Assembly: GCA_027924585.1 (NCBI GenBank)
Contig: BSBM01000486.1
Span: 41,184,001-41,248,000, forward strand
Reading direction: 5' to 3'
DNA from: Larix kaempferi
Lineage: Eukaryota > Streptophyta > Pinopsida > Pinales > Pinaceae
Length of the DNA stretch: 64,000 nt
Part shown: piece after piece, positions 9,933-21,187 of the stretch
Layout: each line of letters starts with the position of its first letter
Numbering within the stretch: position 1 is the first letter of the stretch
Notes under the pieces: model-generated
What the model saw: only the letters and a program-made list of their open reading frames with translations
What the model was told of the DNA's origin: nothing
Databases searched by the model: none
Program-made: the position numbers and the translations under genes

Positions 9933-12821
9933 ATGTCCATGTTCAGTGAAGAAGATTCTTACTTTGATGATGATTTTTATGAGCAGTATGATGATGACTA
10001 TGATGAGCAATATGAAGAGTACTACAGACAGTATGAGGAAGAAAATTTCCAAGAGGTACCTTCTACAAGTATATCCCATCATATCATATTTGGAAGGAGA
10101 AATTATGGTTATTCTTATAGCCATATGTATGGAAAAGTTGCATGTTCCATAGTCAAAGATCCAACTACTTGTGAAAAAAACAGAAAAATATCTGAAGCTT
10201 CGTTGGATGCATGTGCTTCATACTTGATGAGAATTTTTGGACCTATTTCAAAAAGAGTCTACAAAGATATTTATCTTAAGGAAACTAAAAGGAAAGATAC
10301 ATCAGCTTTCTTGAAGGAGAAAAAGCACAAAGACAATCAGCCATCTGAAGAAGATGAAGGTACAATCCTTACTAAGGAGGGTTGTAAGCATGAAGAAGTC
10401 ACCACTGCTTCTACTAAGGATAATCTAGTTCTTGATAATAAATTCACTGCTAAATGGTGCCAAGAAGAAGCATCTATTGTTGGTTGTTCAGGTTCTGAAG
10501 AAGCATCTATTTATGGATGCTATGAAGAGGTACCTACTGATGGGTTCCTAAGTTTTGAGGAGACCTCTACTGATGGATGTCCATTTCTCTATGTTGGTGA
10601 CATAGAGATACAACTTGACAAGGCTACTGCAAATACAAAACCAACTGAATTTGAAGAAGATGAAATCCTTGCAGTCAAGGAAGAGATCCTATAATCAATC
10701 TCACTTTCACCACAAGAGATTCATGAGGTTGATCCATCAATTGATGATGAGGAGGTTCGCTCTCAACCTTCTCCTTTTGAAAGGCCACTCAAGATGAGCG
10801 AAACGAAGATCAAGGAGGCCTTACAAATTCTCCATGACACACATGTTTCAGTGTCACAGTCTTGTTGGAGAGTTGCTTCATTGGAAGATTCATCTTTCCT
10901 TGAATCCATGGAGAAGATCTAGAAAACCTTGACTACTATCCAAGGTAGTTTTTCACATATGCTTTCTGACAAAGATTATTTATATGAGCTTGTTCACATG
11001 TTGCAGGGAGCATCCTTGAAGGATGAACAAATTTGCAAGCTCAATGATGAGTTAATGGCCACCCAATATTCTTTGAGAAGCACTCAAAGTGCCCTCCAAG
11101 AATCCAAGATAGAGATAGAGCAACTTCACCAAAAGTTGCAAAGATCATTCATTTTAGTCAGCCAAACTCTTATGGTTGATTGTACTCAGAAATTCATGGA
11201 GGAAACTCATGAGATGGTGGTTCATGAGGTGAAGGATGACATGCATGTGCTTGCGAATTTTTGGGATGCAGATGGTGAGTTACAAGCACATACTCTCTAC
11301 CAGAGCGAAATTAAGCTTCTTCATGGAGCGAATCATTCCTCCATTAAGGAGTTAGAAGAGCTACTATGTGATGGACCAGCCTTTGATGGAGTTGATGCAT
11401 CCATTAGCTTGATGGATGAGGGTTTCAGTAAGGATATTTTGGTCCATGATCCTACCCCTATGGATCCTTCACATGATGAATCTTTCACACTTTCTGATCA
11501 TATGGGTGAGTTAGTTCATTCTCCTACACCCTACACTTCCACATTTTGCAACATTCATCCTAATGAAATATGGGTGAAAGGATTATTTTTTATGGTGCCA
11601 CATGAGGAGTATGAAACTCCTATCTCTCCTTTTTATGATGAAATGACTAGAGCACCTTCTTATTTCCATTTGCAGCAGCATCCTTTGTTACCTTATGATG
11701 ATACGCATCTTCATGGATGCACATATGGTACTCCTTTGATCCCCTTGAAGGCCCATTGTTCTCTTTGTTCCTTACTTGATGGGAGAGTTCCTTCATCCAA
11801 TGTTTGGGTGAAAGGCCACATGGAAGAATTACTTGATACCTTCCACACTGCCTTGGGGCAGCATCCATTTCTCTCATTTGATGACTCTCACATTCATGGA
11901 TGTATTGATGAGACTTATTTGAGCTACTTGAAGTCTCCTTGTTTTCTTTGGTCCTTACTTGGTTCAAATTTTGGTGGAGGTTCTTCATTCATTTCTTGGA
12001 TGAAAGAACACATGGATGATTATTTTGAAGCTTCTAACATTATTTTGGAGCAGCATTATAGGACATGGGATCCTCACCTATGTCAGTGGAGCATATTTGA
12101 TTGGTCACTTAATGCTTGTGTGCATTTGGAAAATGGTGGTCTACTTGCTTGGATGGACAAGCACTTTCATGATCCTTTGATGAGGCACCTTCTTGATGCA
12201 CATTTGTATGATGTTGATATGTGCTTTGATGATACATATTTTTTAATTATGGTGTTTGGTAGGATGCTCATTAGAGAGTGGGATCCTGGCATCCCCCACC
12301 TTGATGTAAAATTCTGTGTTACCTTGCTCATTGATGGAATGTGCTAGTTATGGGATAATGGCATTCTACACTTGGTTTAGATAATTTGGAGGATATTGTA
12401 CACATCCTACTTTGATGTATTGTTTTGGGATACCTTGTGCATGATATAAATGCACAAGCATTGGGACCCTGGGATCCCATACTTGCTAGATTGGTTCTTG
12501 ATGATATTGTGCACTAGGAGGGTGCGCAAGCAGTGGGACCCAGGCATTGTTGATCATTGGAATCCCATTGGGAGCACATTTTGGTTGGTTTGCTTAAGCA
12601 AGCAAGCCTTTTCTCTTCCCCACGGGCTCATCTTTGTAGTAGATGGTGATGGTTTCCTACATGGGAAACATATTTTTGGATGGAATTGTGTTTTTCTTGC
12701 AGGGTGTTATGGTGATTTACATGTGACTCTTATGAATTGCATAGGAGAATATATATTGCATCTTGTATTCTTGAGGATCATTTGGGATCCTGGTATCAGT
12801 TGTCGTTATTCTCCACACTAA
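9933..12821 (+). pseudogene. Long single-frame ORF of the nested element, unknown protein
   Basis: The same frame runs from the ATG at 9933 to 12821 (about 960 codons) and is interrupted only by stops at 10692, 10920, 12345, 12378 and 12447. The N-terminus is extremely rich in Asp, Glu and Tyr (9945-10060). A Lys/Glu-rich part follows, then a coiled coil (about 10990-11160). After that come four repeats of about 60 residues opening with WVKG or WMKEHM (near 11571, 11802, 11997, 12147); the first two carry a DDTHLHGC/DDSHIHGC motif. WDPGI-like motifs follow (12281, 12465, 12537, 12786). I see no zinc knuckle, DSG, YxDD or DDE motif. It sits where gag-pol normally lies. The possible role as a capsid-like protein is a guess. 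Confidence 0.7.
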
Positions 12822-12938
12822 GTGCATGGTTGCATGGTAATAGAACAATCTATTAGGAGAGTTCATGAGCAGTTTATAATCAGAGTGGTGCAAAAGAAGC
12901 ATGATGGCTCATGATGCTTAGTTGGGTTGGATTTGATT

Positions 12939-12958
12939 ATTGCTTGAGGACAAGCAAT
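12939..12958 (+). other. Stem-loop before the polypurine tract
   Basis: ATTGCTTG, loop AGGA, CAAGCAAT: a perfect 8-bp stem. A TTGCTTGAGGACAAGCAA motif just upstream of the polypurine tract is familiar from Tat/Athila-type Ty3 elements of plants. This suggests which autonomous lineage mobilised this element. Confidence 0.75.
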
Positions 12959-12959
12959 C

Positions 12960-12974
12960 TTGGGAAGGGAGGAC
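12960..12974 (+). other. Polypurine tract of the nested element
   Basis: TTGGGAAGGGAGGAC directly before the 3' LTR start at 12975: the expected plus-strand priming site. Confidence 0.75.
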
Positions 12975-13254
12975 TATCATGTCCCTTCATTGATATTTAG
13001 TTGAATGAGTTCCTAACCCAACCAATCCCTTGGGTTGAGGAGGAAATTTCATGCACTTGGGGTTAATTTTGAAGTTAGGGAATTAATTAGTTAGAAAGTT
13101 TAATTTTATTTTTATCCTAAGTTTGAAATACACTTGGTAGAATTATTTTTTATTAATTAGATATTTTTATTTTGGAATAAAATGGATAATGCTCCACAAG
13201 TGTGCCTTAGAGGATAAGGTTGACTAAGAGGTAACTTTCAAGACAAGAAAATAT

Positions 13255-13595
13255 ATAGCAATCATAGCAAGGAAAGTAGGAAAACGAGAAGAAAGCAAAA
13301 TAAAACAACAAAGCTTAGGAAAATCATAATAAAGAAGAAAAGTAGGACAAAGCAGAAAAGCAGGACAAAGAAGAAAAGTAGGATAAAGCATAAAAGAAAG
13401 AAAAAGCAGGACAAAGCAGAAAAGCAGGGTAAGGCAGAAAAGAAGGGAAAACGGAGGATATAAAAGCAAAATCATAATAAAGAAAAAGTAAAAGCTAAAG
13501 CAAAAGCAAAAATCAAAGCAAAGCAGAAAGCAAGGAAAAAGCTAAAGCAGAAAGCAAGTCAAAAGCTAAAGCAGAAAGAAAATCAACCTTATCCA
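13255..13595 (+). repeat. Purine-rich imperfect tandem repeat in 3' LTR
   Basis: About 340 bases with very few T, built of AAAGCAGGACAAAGCAGA-like units of roughly 10-11 bases and later GCTAAAGCAGAAAG units. It is longer than the counterpart in the 5' LTR. Such one-sided purine strands can form triplex structures and slip during replication. Confidence 0.75.
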
Positions 13596-14301
13596 CTCCA
13601 TGAGGGAACCTTATCTTCTTTTACTTTCTCAAAAAGTCACCTCAATCTATAAAATAAGGATTGCAACTCCATTTCACATCTTTTCATCATTTGTGATTTG
13701 AATTGAGTGCAATTTTGCCTCATTAACCTGGGAGATGTGCCCCTAGTCCTAACTGGGAGATGTGCCCCATGCTTCTACTGAAAGGATGATATGACATACA
13801 GTCTTCATCACTGATTATATTGTAGGTCTTGAATTCTAATCGACTAGTTGGTGTTCTTGTTGAGCGGTTCAACTCCTTCATTCGGTAGGAGCAATGTTGG
13901 AGAGACGAAATGGAGGTTTTGGTTTCGACCTTTCTGAGAATTTATGGATGTTGAGACCTATTCCATTGCATCCTTAGCATCATTTCTTATGAAATACTTT
14001 TTCTCTCATAAAAAAAGGTGTCCAGATGAGCAATTTATGGCCATTTTACTAGATCCGGGAATTCCAGGTGTGAAGAACGTGCTCTTGCTTTTCTATCTAG
14101 TTTGGTGAATGTGCACTATAAGCATCCATGAAGCTTGGTATTCCTTCCATGAGAAGACATATCCTCCATCTTCATCATCATAGCATATCCAGTGGAGGAT
14201 CCTTCTCTTTTTTCTATTTAGAAGACATCCACATTCATGTAGTGCGAGATTTACTGTATTTGAGGTTCATTGAGAAAACTGAAGTTGCAATGCTAATGTG
14301 T

Positions 14302-15204
14302 TGTTACGTAGAAAACTTCCTATGGCTTGGGGAAGACCACAACAGACAGCTAACTGCCAGAAAATGACTCAATTCCCAATGCAATGCTAAGATAATGGAG
14401 AAAAGACCAACCTTCAATCGGATGTTCGATGTAGATCCACATTGAGCTTTCAACTTCTACACTTGAACCTGCAAATTAGTCTCAACAACAAGTACAAGCA
14501 AGTGCATATAATATGTCAAAGACATTAGCATAATCAATAGCATGATCCATGATATCATAAGCAAATATAACCCAATGTAATTTAATAATATTCACAACAT
14601 TAATTGGACGAGAAAATGAGTATTTCCATTAATAAATAACAAGAAGTACAATATACGACCTCTTGCCGGCAACCAATCTAAACCAAGAATTGGGTCTCTC
14701 CACTTGTGCCTCCACCACTTCAATCCTGCATGTAATGGAAAACTCAAACTATGAAAGGAGTTTGGAAGGTGAATATAAGGAATTCACAACAACTAGGATC
14801 AATGAGTGTAGACTCAAGTCACGGCAAAAATACACTAGAGTTATCTTGCTCTCTCTTTCTCCTTCCTTCCATATTCCATAAGAGTTCAATATATAGCCTT
14901 CCAAAGGTAAGTGAAAGGACACATCGAGGCGTTTCGAGGCAAATGGAGGGCCAAAGGTCACCCTAAGACCGCTTTTTGGGAGTAAAAAGTAATTTTCTAA
15001 TGATTTTTACCATTTTACTGGTACCCCGCGGGCTATAGTGGAATAACTCGTGTGTACGCTAGATATAATGGGACAACAAGCGTACATGAAGAAAAATAGG
15101 GAAAAAGTGTTTCTGAAGGACATAAAGTGAATCTGAGTTAGTGAAATGGATCCTGAAGGCCAAAGAATGTTGATGCTCACAAGGTAGAAAATTACGTTGT
15201 AACA
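14302..15204 (-). mobile_element. Solo LTR inserted in the 3' LTR
   Basis: Absent from the 5' LTR copy (compare 8881-8930). It begins TGTTACGTAG and ends GTTGTAACA, with complementary termini, and is flanked by TGTGT (14297-14301) and TATGT (15205-15209), a 5-base duplication with one change. There is no primer site or coding region, so it is best read as a solo LTR left after LTR-LTR recombination. A TATA-like stretch on the minus strand near 14888-14896 suggests minus orientation. Confidence 0.8.
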
Positions 15205-16165
15205 TATGTTGATGTATAAATCTCTTGAAACTAGTTATTACTGCTCCTATATTCCATATTAAGTCATAATGTGCTTCAAATGATTTATTCAAAAGAATTG
15301 GAGGTTGCTTGCATCTAGATCTCTCAAGACTAACTCATTGAGCCATTTTAATTGACTAGTTCTCTAGGAACTGTGATATTTAGAGCTCTGTGAACCCATT
15401 TTAATTTTTGAATATTGTTTTAGGTTTTTAATGGTATGCAGAATCCATCCCAAGTCCAAAATCAGATATTCAAGAGCCTTAGAGGCTGATTGTGTTTGTA
15501 TATTTCAAGACTAGCTCGTTGGGCATGAATTCATGACTAGTTTTGTAGTGACTTTAATGAAATAGCCTCTGGTTATCTATTTTATGTTATGCAAGTTATT
15601 ACAGGTCCTTAATACATTAATGAATCAAACCCAAATATCAGACTGATTTTTCGTGACCCTCTCATCCTGTTTAGAAGAGCCTGGAAACAAACTAGTTGAG
15701 CAGTCCATCCTAGAACTCTTTCTCCCCTTGACTCCAAACACTGCTAGAACCTCCCAAAACCTCTGTGAAACTTGTCTAGCATTACATTATGGGGTTATGA
15801 CATGTTATCCACATCTGTTTTATGTCAAGTGTAAGTGAAATAGTTTAGTAGGCATATGCTGGTGTGCCCAGGAAGCCTTGGAGTAGACTTCAGCCTGGTT
15901 GATGTTAGAAACATAAGTGGCCCCGGTACATTGTGCTTAGAAATCAGAATCTGGACTTGATATTGATTTCCTTGATTCTTCACACTCCCCAGTACATTTG
16001 GTAGATCCAAAAGTGTCCTTCATTCAATCTCTGGGTGGGTTAATCACTGACCATGACTAGTTTCATCTTAACTAGTTTTGAAGACTAGTTTCTGTTATGC
16101 AAATTTCTTATTTTTAAAGTTGAATTTGAGTTGATATCCTATGAGATCATATCAGGGATATTACA

Positions 16166-16170
16166 AAGGA
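16166..16170 (+). repeat. Right target-site duplication (AAGGA) of nested element
   Basis: Partner of 3695-3699; see there. Confidence 0.95.
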
Positions 16171-17950
16171 CTCCATTTCTTAAGAGCAAGTAGTATTTCC
16201 AACATTTCATTCTCATAAATGGGTTTTTATAAGTTCTTTCCCTTGATTATATGATTTGTGAAAGCAAGAGGGTGTCCTTCTTACATTAGAACATTACCAA
16301 TGCCATTTCCTGAAGCATCGCATTCCATAAGAAATGTTTTTGTGAAGTCTAGTGTGGCCAAAATAGGAGCTTTGCACATTGCCTCTTTAAGTTGTTCAAA
16401 ATATTAAGTTTCCTTTGGAGTCCAAGAAAATGCATCTTTCTTCAATAATGTTGTTAGAGGCGCTGCTATTCTTCCATAGTTCCGGAAAAACTTGCAGTAG
16501 TACCCTGTCAAGCCTAATAATATTCAAATATTATTCAGGGTTTTGGGAATTGGCCATTCTATCGTGGATTTAATTTTTTTAGGGTCTACCTTGACACCTT
16601 CATGAGATACAATATGACCCAAATACTCTACCTCCTTTACCCCAAAGAAAAATTTGGAAGGTTTTGCATATAGTTGTTTCTCCCTAAGTAGTTGTAGTAC
16701 CATGTCAACATGTTGAACATGTTCTTTCTAATACTTGCTATAGATTAGTATATCATCAAAGAATACTAGCACAAATTTTCTAAGGATAGGATTTAAAATG
16801 GAATTCATCAAACCTTGAAATGTGGAAGGCGCATTCGTTGACCAAATGGCATGACCAAAAATTCATAATGACCTTCATGAGTTCTGAATGTTTTTTGGGG
16901 GATGTCTTCATCCTTTATTCTAATCCGATGATACCCGGAATAGAGATCCAACTTTGTGAAGTAAAACGCTCCATGTAATTCATCTAGCAATTCATTAATG
17001 ACAAGAATGATAAACTTATCTTTAATGGTGATCTTGTTGAGCTCTCTATAATATGGACACATACGCCACGATCCATCCATCTTGTGTACCATTACCATTG
17101 GTGTAGAGTAAAAACTTTGGCTAGGCCTAATTATGCCAGCCTCTAACATTTCTTCAACCATACGCTCAATTTCACTCTTCTAGCCATAGGGGTATCTATA
17201 AGGTCTAATGTTAGGAGGAACACTTCCAAGAATTAAGCAAAGAGCATGATCAAAATATCGAACATGTGGAAGACCTTTTGGAATATCTTCAAATACCTTG
17301 GAATTCTTATTAATGACCCTTTGGAGATATGAGGAAATATGAGGCTTATATGTTTGAACATCTAATGAGCATAATTGTGCAATTACACCTTGATGTCCCT
17401 TTTTCATTAATTTTGTCATACCATTAGAGCTTATCACCTTGCTTGGTTTCCCTATGATACCATTTAACTCATATTCATTTCCTTCCCATAAATATTTCAT
17501 GAAAAAATTCTGAAAACTAAAAGCCACAGTTCCCAATGGTTGTAACCATTGAACTCCTAAGAAAACATCAACACCACCCATTGGAATAGAAATCATTGGA
17601 CTATTCAATGCATATTTCCCCATAGTAAGATTGATATTATGGAATTTCCATGATCAATTGATAGTTCCTCCATTTGCAATCATTACTTGAAACCATGGTG
17701 CTGGATATACAAAGCAATTGAGTACTTTGGCTTATTTATAGTGAATGAAATTATGAGTGCTACTAGGATCAATCAACAATAATACCTTTTTCTTTTTGAT
17801 ATATCTTTCAATATTGAGAGTTTGAGGAGTGCTAATTCCATCCAATGCATGACAAGATATGTTAGAATTAATCTCTTCAAAAGTAATGTCTTCTATTTTT
17901 TCAGCTTGAGAATGTTCTTGGTTCTTTTGTTTCTTCCTCTTCACAATCTA
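16171..17950 (-). pseudogene. pol: Ty3 chromovirus protease and RT, 5' half of pol
   Basis: The minus strand gives, in order, a decayed protease (17944-17732, LIDPSSTHNFI where the family has DSGSTHNFI), a linker (17623-17180), RT (17161 down to about 16500: [36 protein letters not shown]), the active site FFDDILIYS (near 16755) and the start of RNase H, cut at the AAGGA duplication. Stops and small indels separate the pieces. RT would copy the element's RNA; this copy cannot. It continues into 3699-2020 when the nested element is removed. Confidence 0.9.
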
Positions 17951-17959
17951 TGTAGAATA

Positions 17960-19008
17960 ATTTCTTCTCATCACACTTGTGTACCTTATTATACTTGTTG
18001 TCACAATTAAAGCTTAAACCTTTTGCTCTGATTTCATCCATAGTTTAATGTGTCAACCTTTGAGGTGCATTAGAAGAAGGAACATTATTCTCTCTATGTG
18101 TGTTGGAGGTGGTCCTTTTAGTAGTCATCGCCATATTTTTACTTTCACTTTTCCTTTCCAAACTAAAAACATTCTCCAATGATTTAGGTTCAAGGATATG
18201 TATCTCATGTTCATTATTCTCCTTTAAAGTTTCCATAAAGTTATCCAACAAATTATCTTCTGAAATATTCTTTAATCTAAGACTTAACTTTTGAAACTGC
18301 TTGATGTGCTCTATAACTAGACCTTTTTGTTTGAGATTTATCAACTGAATAAAGAAAGTGTTGCTATTAATACCGCCTTAATGTGAAATAAATTTTTCCG
18401 TGAATATAGACCAAGATATAACAGAGTCCTTTTTATGGTCACAAATCCATTGGTACCATACAAATTGATCAGGCTCTAAATATAATGATGCAATAGTTAC
18501 CTTTTGCAAAGTTGGAACTTGGTGTAGATCAAAGAATTGCTCCATCTAGAATATCCATGTTATTAGATCATTTCCATCAAACTTCCTCATGTCAATATTG
18601 GGAATAAAGTAGTTCTTTGGACCTTAGTTGAACCCATGATGATGGATTAGATCATTAGATTTTGGGGACTCAAACCTCTTATTCTTTAACTATTTTTCAA
18701 TTTTCTCAATACGTGACTGGAGTAAGTCCCCCTTTTTCTCCTTATCCTCTTCTTGAGTAGATGACTGTGTAGGAAGGCTAAGTATTATATAATTTAGTAG
18801 TATATTCAAATATTCTAGGTCCTCTTTTTAGCCATCTTATTTCCAAGTTAACTAAATCAACCATTTTCACAGTACCTTTCATCATATCTTCCAACTTGGA
18901 AATCCTAAAATATATGTCTTCACTTTCATCGTAGGTCAGGGATGCATCCTCTGGTGGTTTGAGTGGAGTTTGAATTTTTCCACTACATTTTAGTGGCATT
19001 TTGAACAA
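17960..19008 (-). pseudogene. gag: Ty3 chromovirus gag
   Basis: On the minus strand an N-terminal part with the start at about 19008 is followed by a typical retrotransposon gag domain (about 18640-18345: FDGNDLITWIF, MEQFFDLH, EPDQFVWYQW) and its helical C-terminal part (18344-18045). The region towards 17960 is Lys-, Cys- and His-poor in this copy and no intact CCHC knuckle was seen. Stops at several points break the frame. Gag would build the cytoplasmic particle. The 5' LTR and primer-binding site expected to the right were not found, so the element's 5' end is lost or too diverged. Confidence 0.8.
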
Positions 19009-19300
19009 TATAAATAGATATCACACCTTCGGTTCACATTAAATAGCTCCTTCTACTAAAGGTTATTTAAATTTAAAATGATGTACCTTTTTCCCACCCT
19101 GATTTGAAGATTGATTTTCTAGTCGAAATTTCAAATGAGGTAACCTTGAACTATCATCCCCTATGAGTCTAACTATCTGCCTATGGTATCCTGATATGTC
19201 TTATTTCCAATGCCAAAGGTTTTGTTGAATTTGGATGTGCCAAAACAAAGTTGTGATAACTTTCCTAACACTTGTTAATTTTGGTCTTTTCAAAAGAGTG

Positions 19301-21169
19301 TGTCATGTCCCAAATTTGGCAGGGTCACAAGGGCCTAATCCCAATGACCATATTCATGAGAGTTTGTCAAATTGATGTTAAGGGTCAAAATATTGCCTAG
19401 GAGGAAAATTACTAGTTTCCTAGGTTGAAGGTGGAAGCTTTGGGATTTGACATAAGGAGGATAATAAATGTTGTTTGCACATTAGAATGGCATAAATATT
19501 TTAATAAAGGATCTAAATAAATAAATATAAGAGAAAATCAAAGTGGCAATTGATCATGAAGACACATGGAGGATGTGGGACCCACACAAGCTAGATTTTC
19601 CATGCCACATGGCATCCTACTCTTTCCATTTTGAATCCATAAGAAGCCAAATTTTCTTGGGGTGAGTTTGAAGGTCAATATACTTGGAATGAGTCATGTA
19701 AGGTTGAATTGGAGTGGAAGAATAACTCCCATGGAAGAGGAAGAGGCAATTTGGAGCTAGTGAAACACTTGGGCTAGATTCCCTAGCTCTATGACAACAA
19801 TGATGAAGATGCTATGACACCTATGACACAAATAAGACATGAGGGCTGACATATGACATTTATGAAATGTCGGGGCTAAAAATAGCCTCCAAGAGGGCAC
19901 TCAAGTGAGTTAGGGCAGCCAAAGAGACACCAATTCGAATTGGGAGAAGGAGAGGGCTAGAATTGGAAGGACAAGTGGCATACTTGGGAATCTCTTCCCA
20001 AATTGAGTTGGCATGAATCTCTTGGAATGAATTCGACCCATGGAAGAAATTAGAAGTTTATAAAAGTCATGAAAAAAGAAGAATGGAAGCTTTTGATCAT
20101 TTGAGAAATTTGCAATTGCATTTGTGAAGAGGGAGAGCTAGTGGATGACTAGTTTCTTGCCTTAGCCAATTTCGAGGGTGAAAGATTCCCATCCAAGTTG
20201 GTAATTGGAAAGGCCATTCAGAACTTTCATTTGGATATTTAATGGATTCTTTATTTGCAGGTGTAAGCTACAGGTCATCTCATGGTTTCTTCTAGTGCAT
20301 CTCACTCCTTTAACCATTTCCATTTTTCATGGCATATTCTTGATCCTTGAGGGAGGGCGTTTTTGGTGAGATTTTGTACTCTTTGAGAGAGATTCTAATG
20401 ATCCATTTCTGTTGTAATATGATTAATATACTCTTTTATTCATCTTCAGAAAGTTACAGGTCGAAATACCAAGCGGTTATATGTAAAATTGATTATTAAT
20501 GAGCAAACAGTGACCATTCCCCCACTAGATTGATGTATGCCAATGTATTGATGATGATTTCGAATGGTAGAATGTTTCTCTGATATATTTATGATGTATG
20601 GCCTTCCATTTATGAGTATTATAATTTTCATGTTCAACACTTAAGCATTTGGAGCCATCTTGCTCAGTTTTATTTTATTTGAAGAAGATTTAATGCTATT
20701 TCCCCCAAGGTCGAAACTAGTCTTCTTGCATCTGATTTAAGGGAGTTATAGCAGACATTAAAAGTTGAGCGGTGATGCATATTATTTCATGTTGATGTAC
20801 TTTATATGTAACCCAATTCCATTCAGAATTTCAAGTTGGATTGAGTGCATTTGGAAAGTCATTTTCATCATCTACCCTTAGGGGATTTGAACCACAATTT
20901 TATTAGTAAAACTCCATACATTGATCAAATTTCCAAAGTGAGTTGTAGAAGTCATTTGATGGTTAAAAGACACCTATAAACACCATTTTTATGTATTAAC
21001 ATCATTCATACACCTACTTGTACAATTTGAGATCATTTGGAGCTATTTAGAGCCATCTACCATTGGAGGCTTGAAGCTACATCCCATGAATTTCAAGAAG
21101 ATCCTATTGAAAATATTGAAGATCATTTCGAGACACATTCTACTTTGGACATGAATCAAGGAGCATCTA
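19301..21169 (+). repeat. LTR-like repeat region, boundaries unclear
   Basis: Starts TGTCATGTCCCAAATTTGG, an LTR-type terminus resembling the start of the nested element's LTRs. The next 1.8 kb has no coding frame but has LTR-like composition, including A+G-rich stretches and an AT-rich passage near 20400-20460. No matching second copy, primer site or clear end was seen. The short stretch 19009-19300 before it holds nothing recognisable. Confidence 0.3.
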
Positions 21170-21187
21170 CTGATGGATGATTGAACT

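Larger units (their letters stand above)
3700..16165 (+). mobile_element. Nested non-autonomous large-LTR retrotransposon (LARD-like)
   Basis: The element is bounded by AAGGA duplications. It has LTRs at 3700-9866 (itself interrupted) and 12975-16165 (interrupted too), a primer-binding site at 9868, an internal region of 3.1 kb, a stem-loop and a polypurine tract before the 3' LTR. No protease, RT, RNase H or integrase can be found, so it must have been moved by another element's enzymes. Unlike most elements of this kind it carries one very long reading frame (9933-12821). Without the later insertions the LTRs are about 2.3 kb and the element about 7.7 kb. Orientation is plus, opposite to the chromovirus it sits in. 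Confidence 0.9.
12975..16165 (+). repeat. 3' LTR of the nested element (contains a solo LTR)
   Basis: Homologous to 3700-4102 plus 8350-9866. The length is 3,191 bp, or about 2.3 kb without the 903-bp insertion at 14302-15204 and one copy of its 5-base duplication. It ends ATATTACA, followed by the right AAGGA duplication. Confidence 0.9.

Noticed and set aside
14663-14966. Short open frames on both strands inside the solo LTR
   Set aside because: LTR sequence; no motifs, and the region is absent from the sister LTR.
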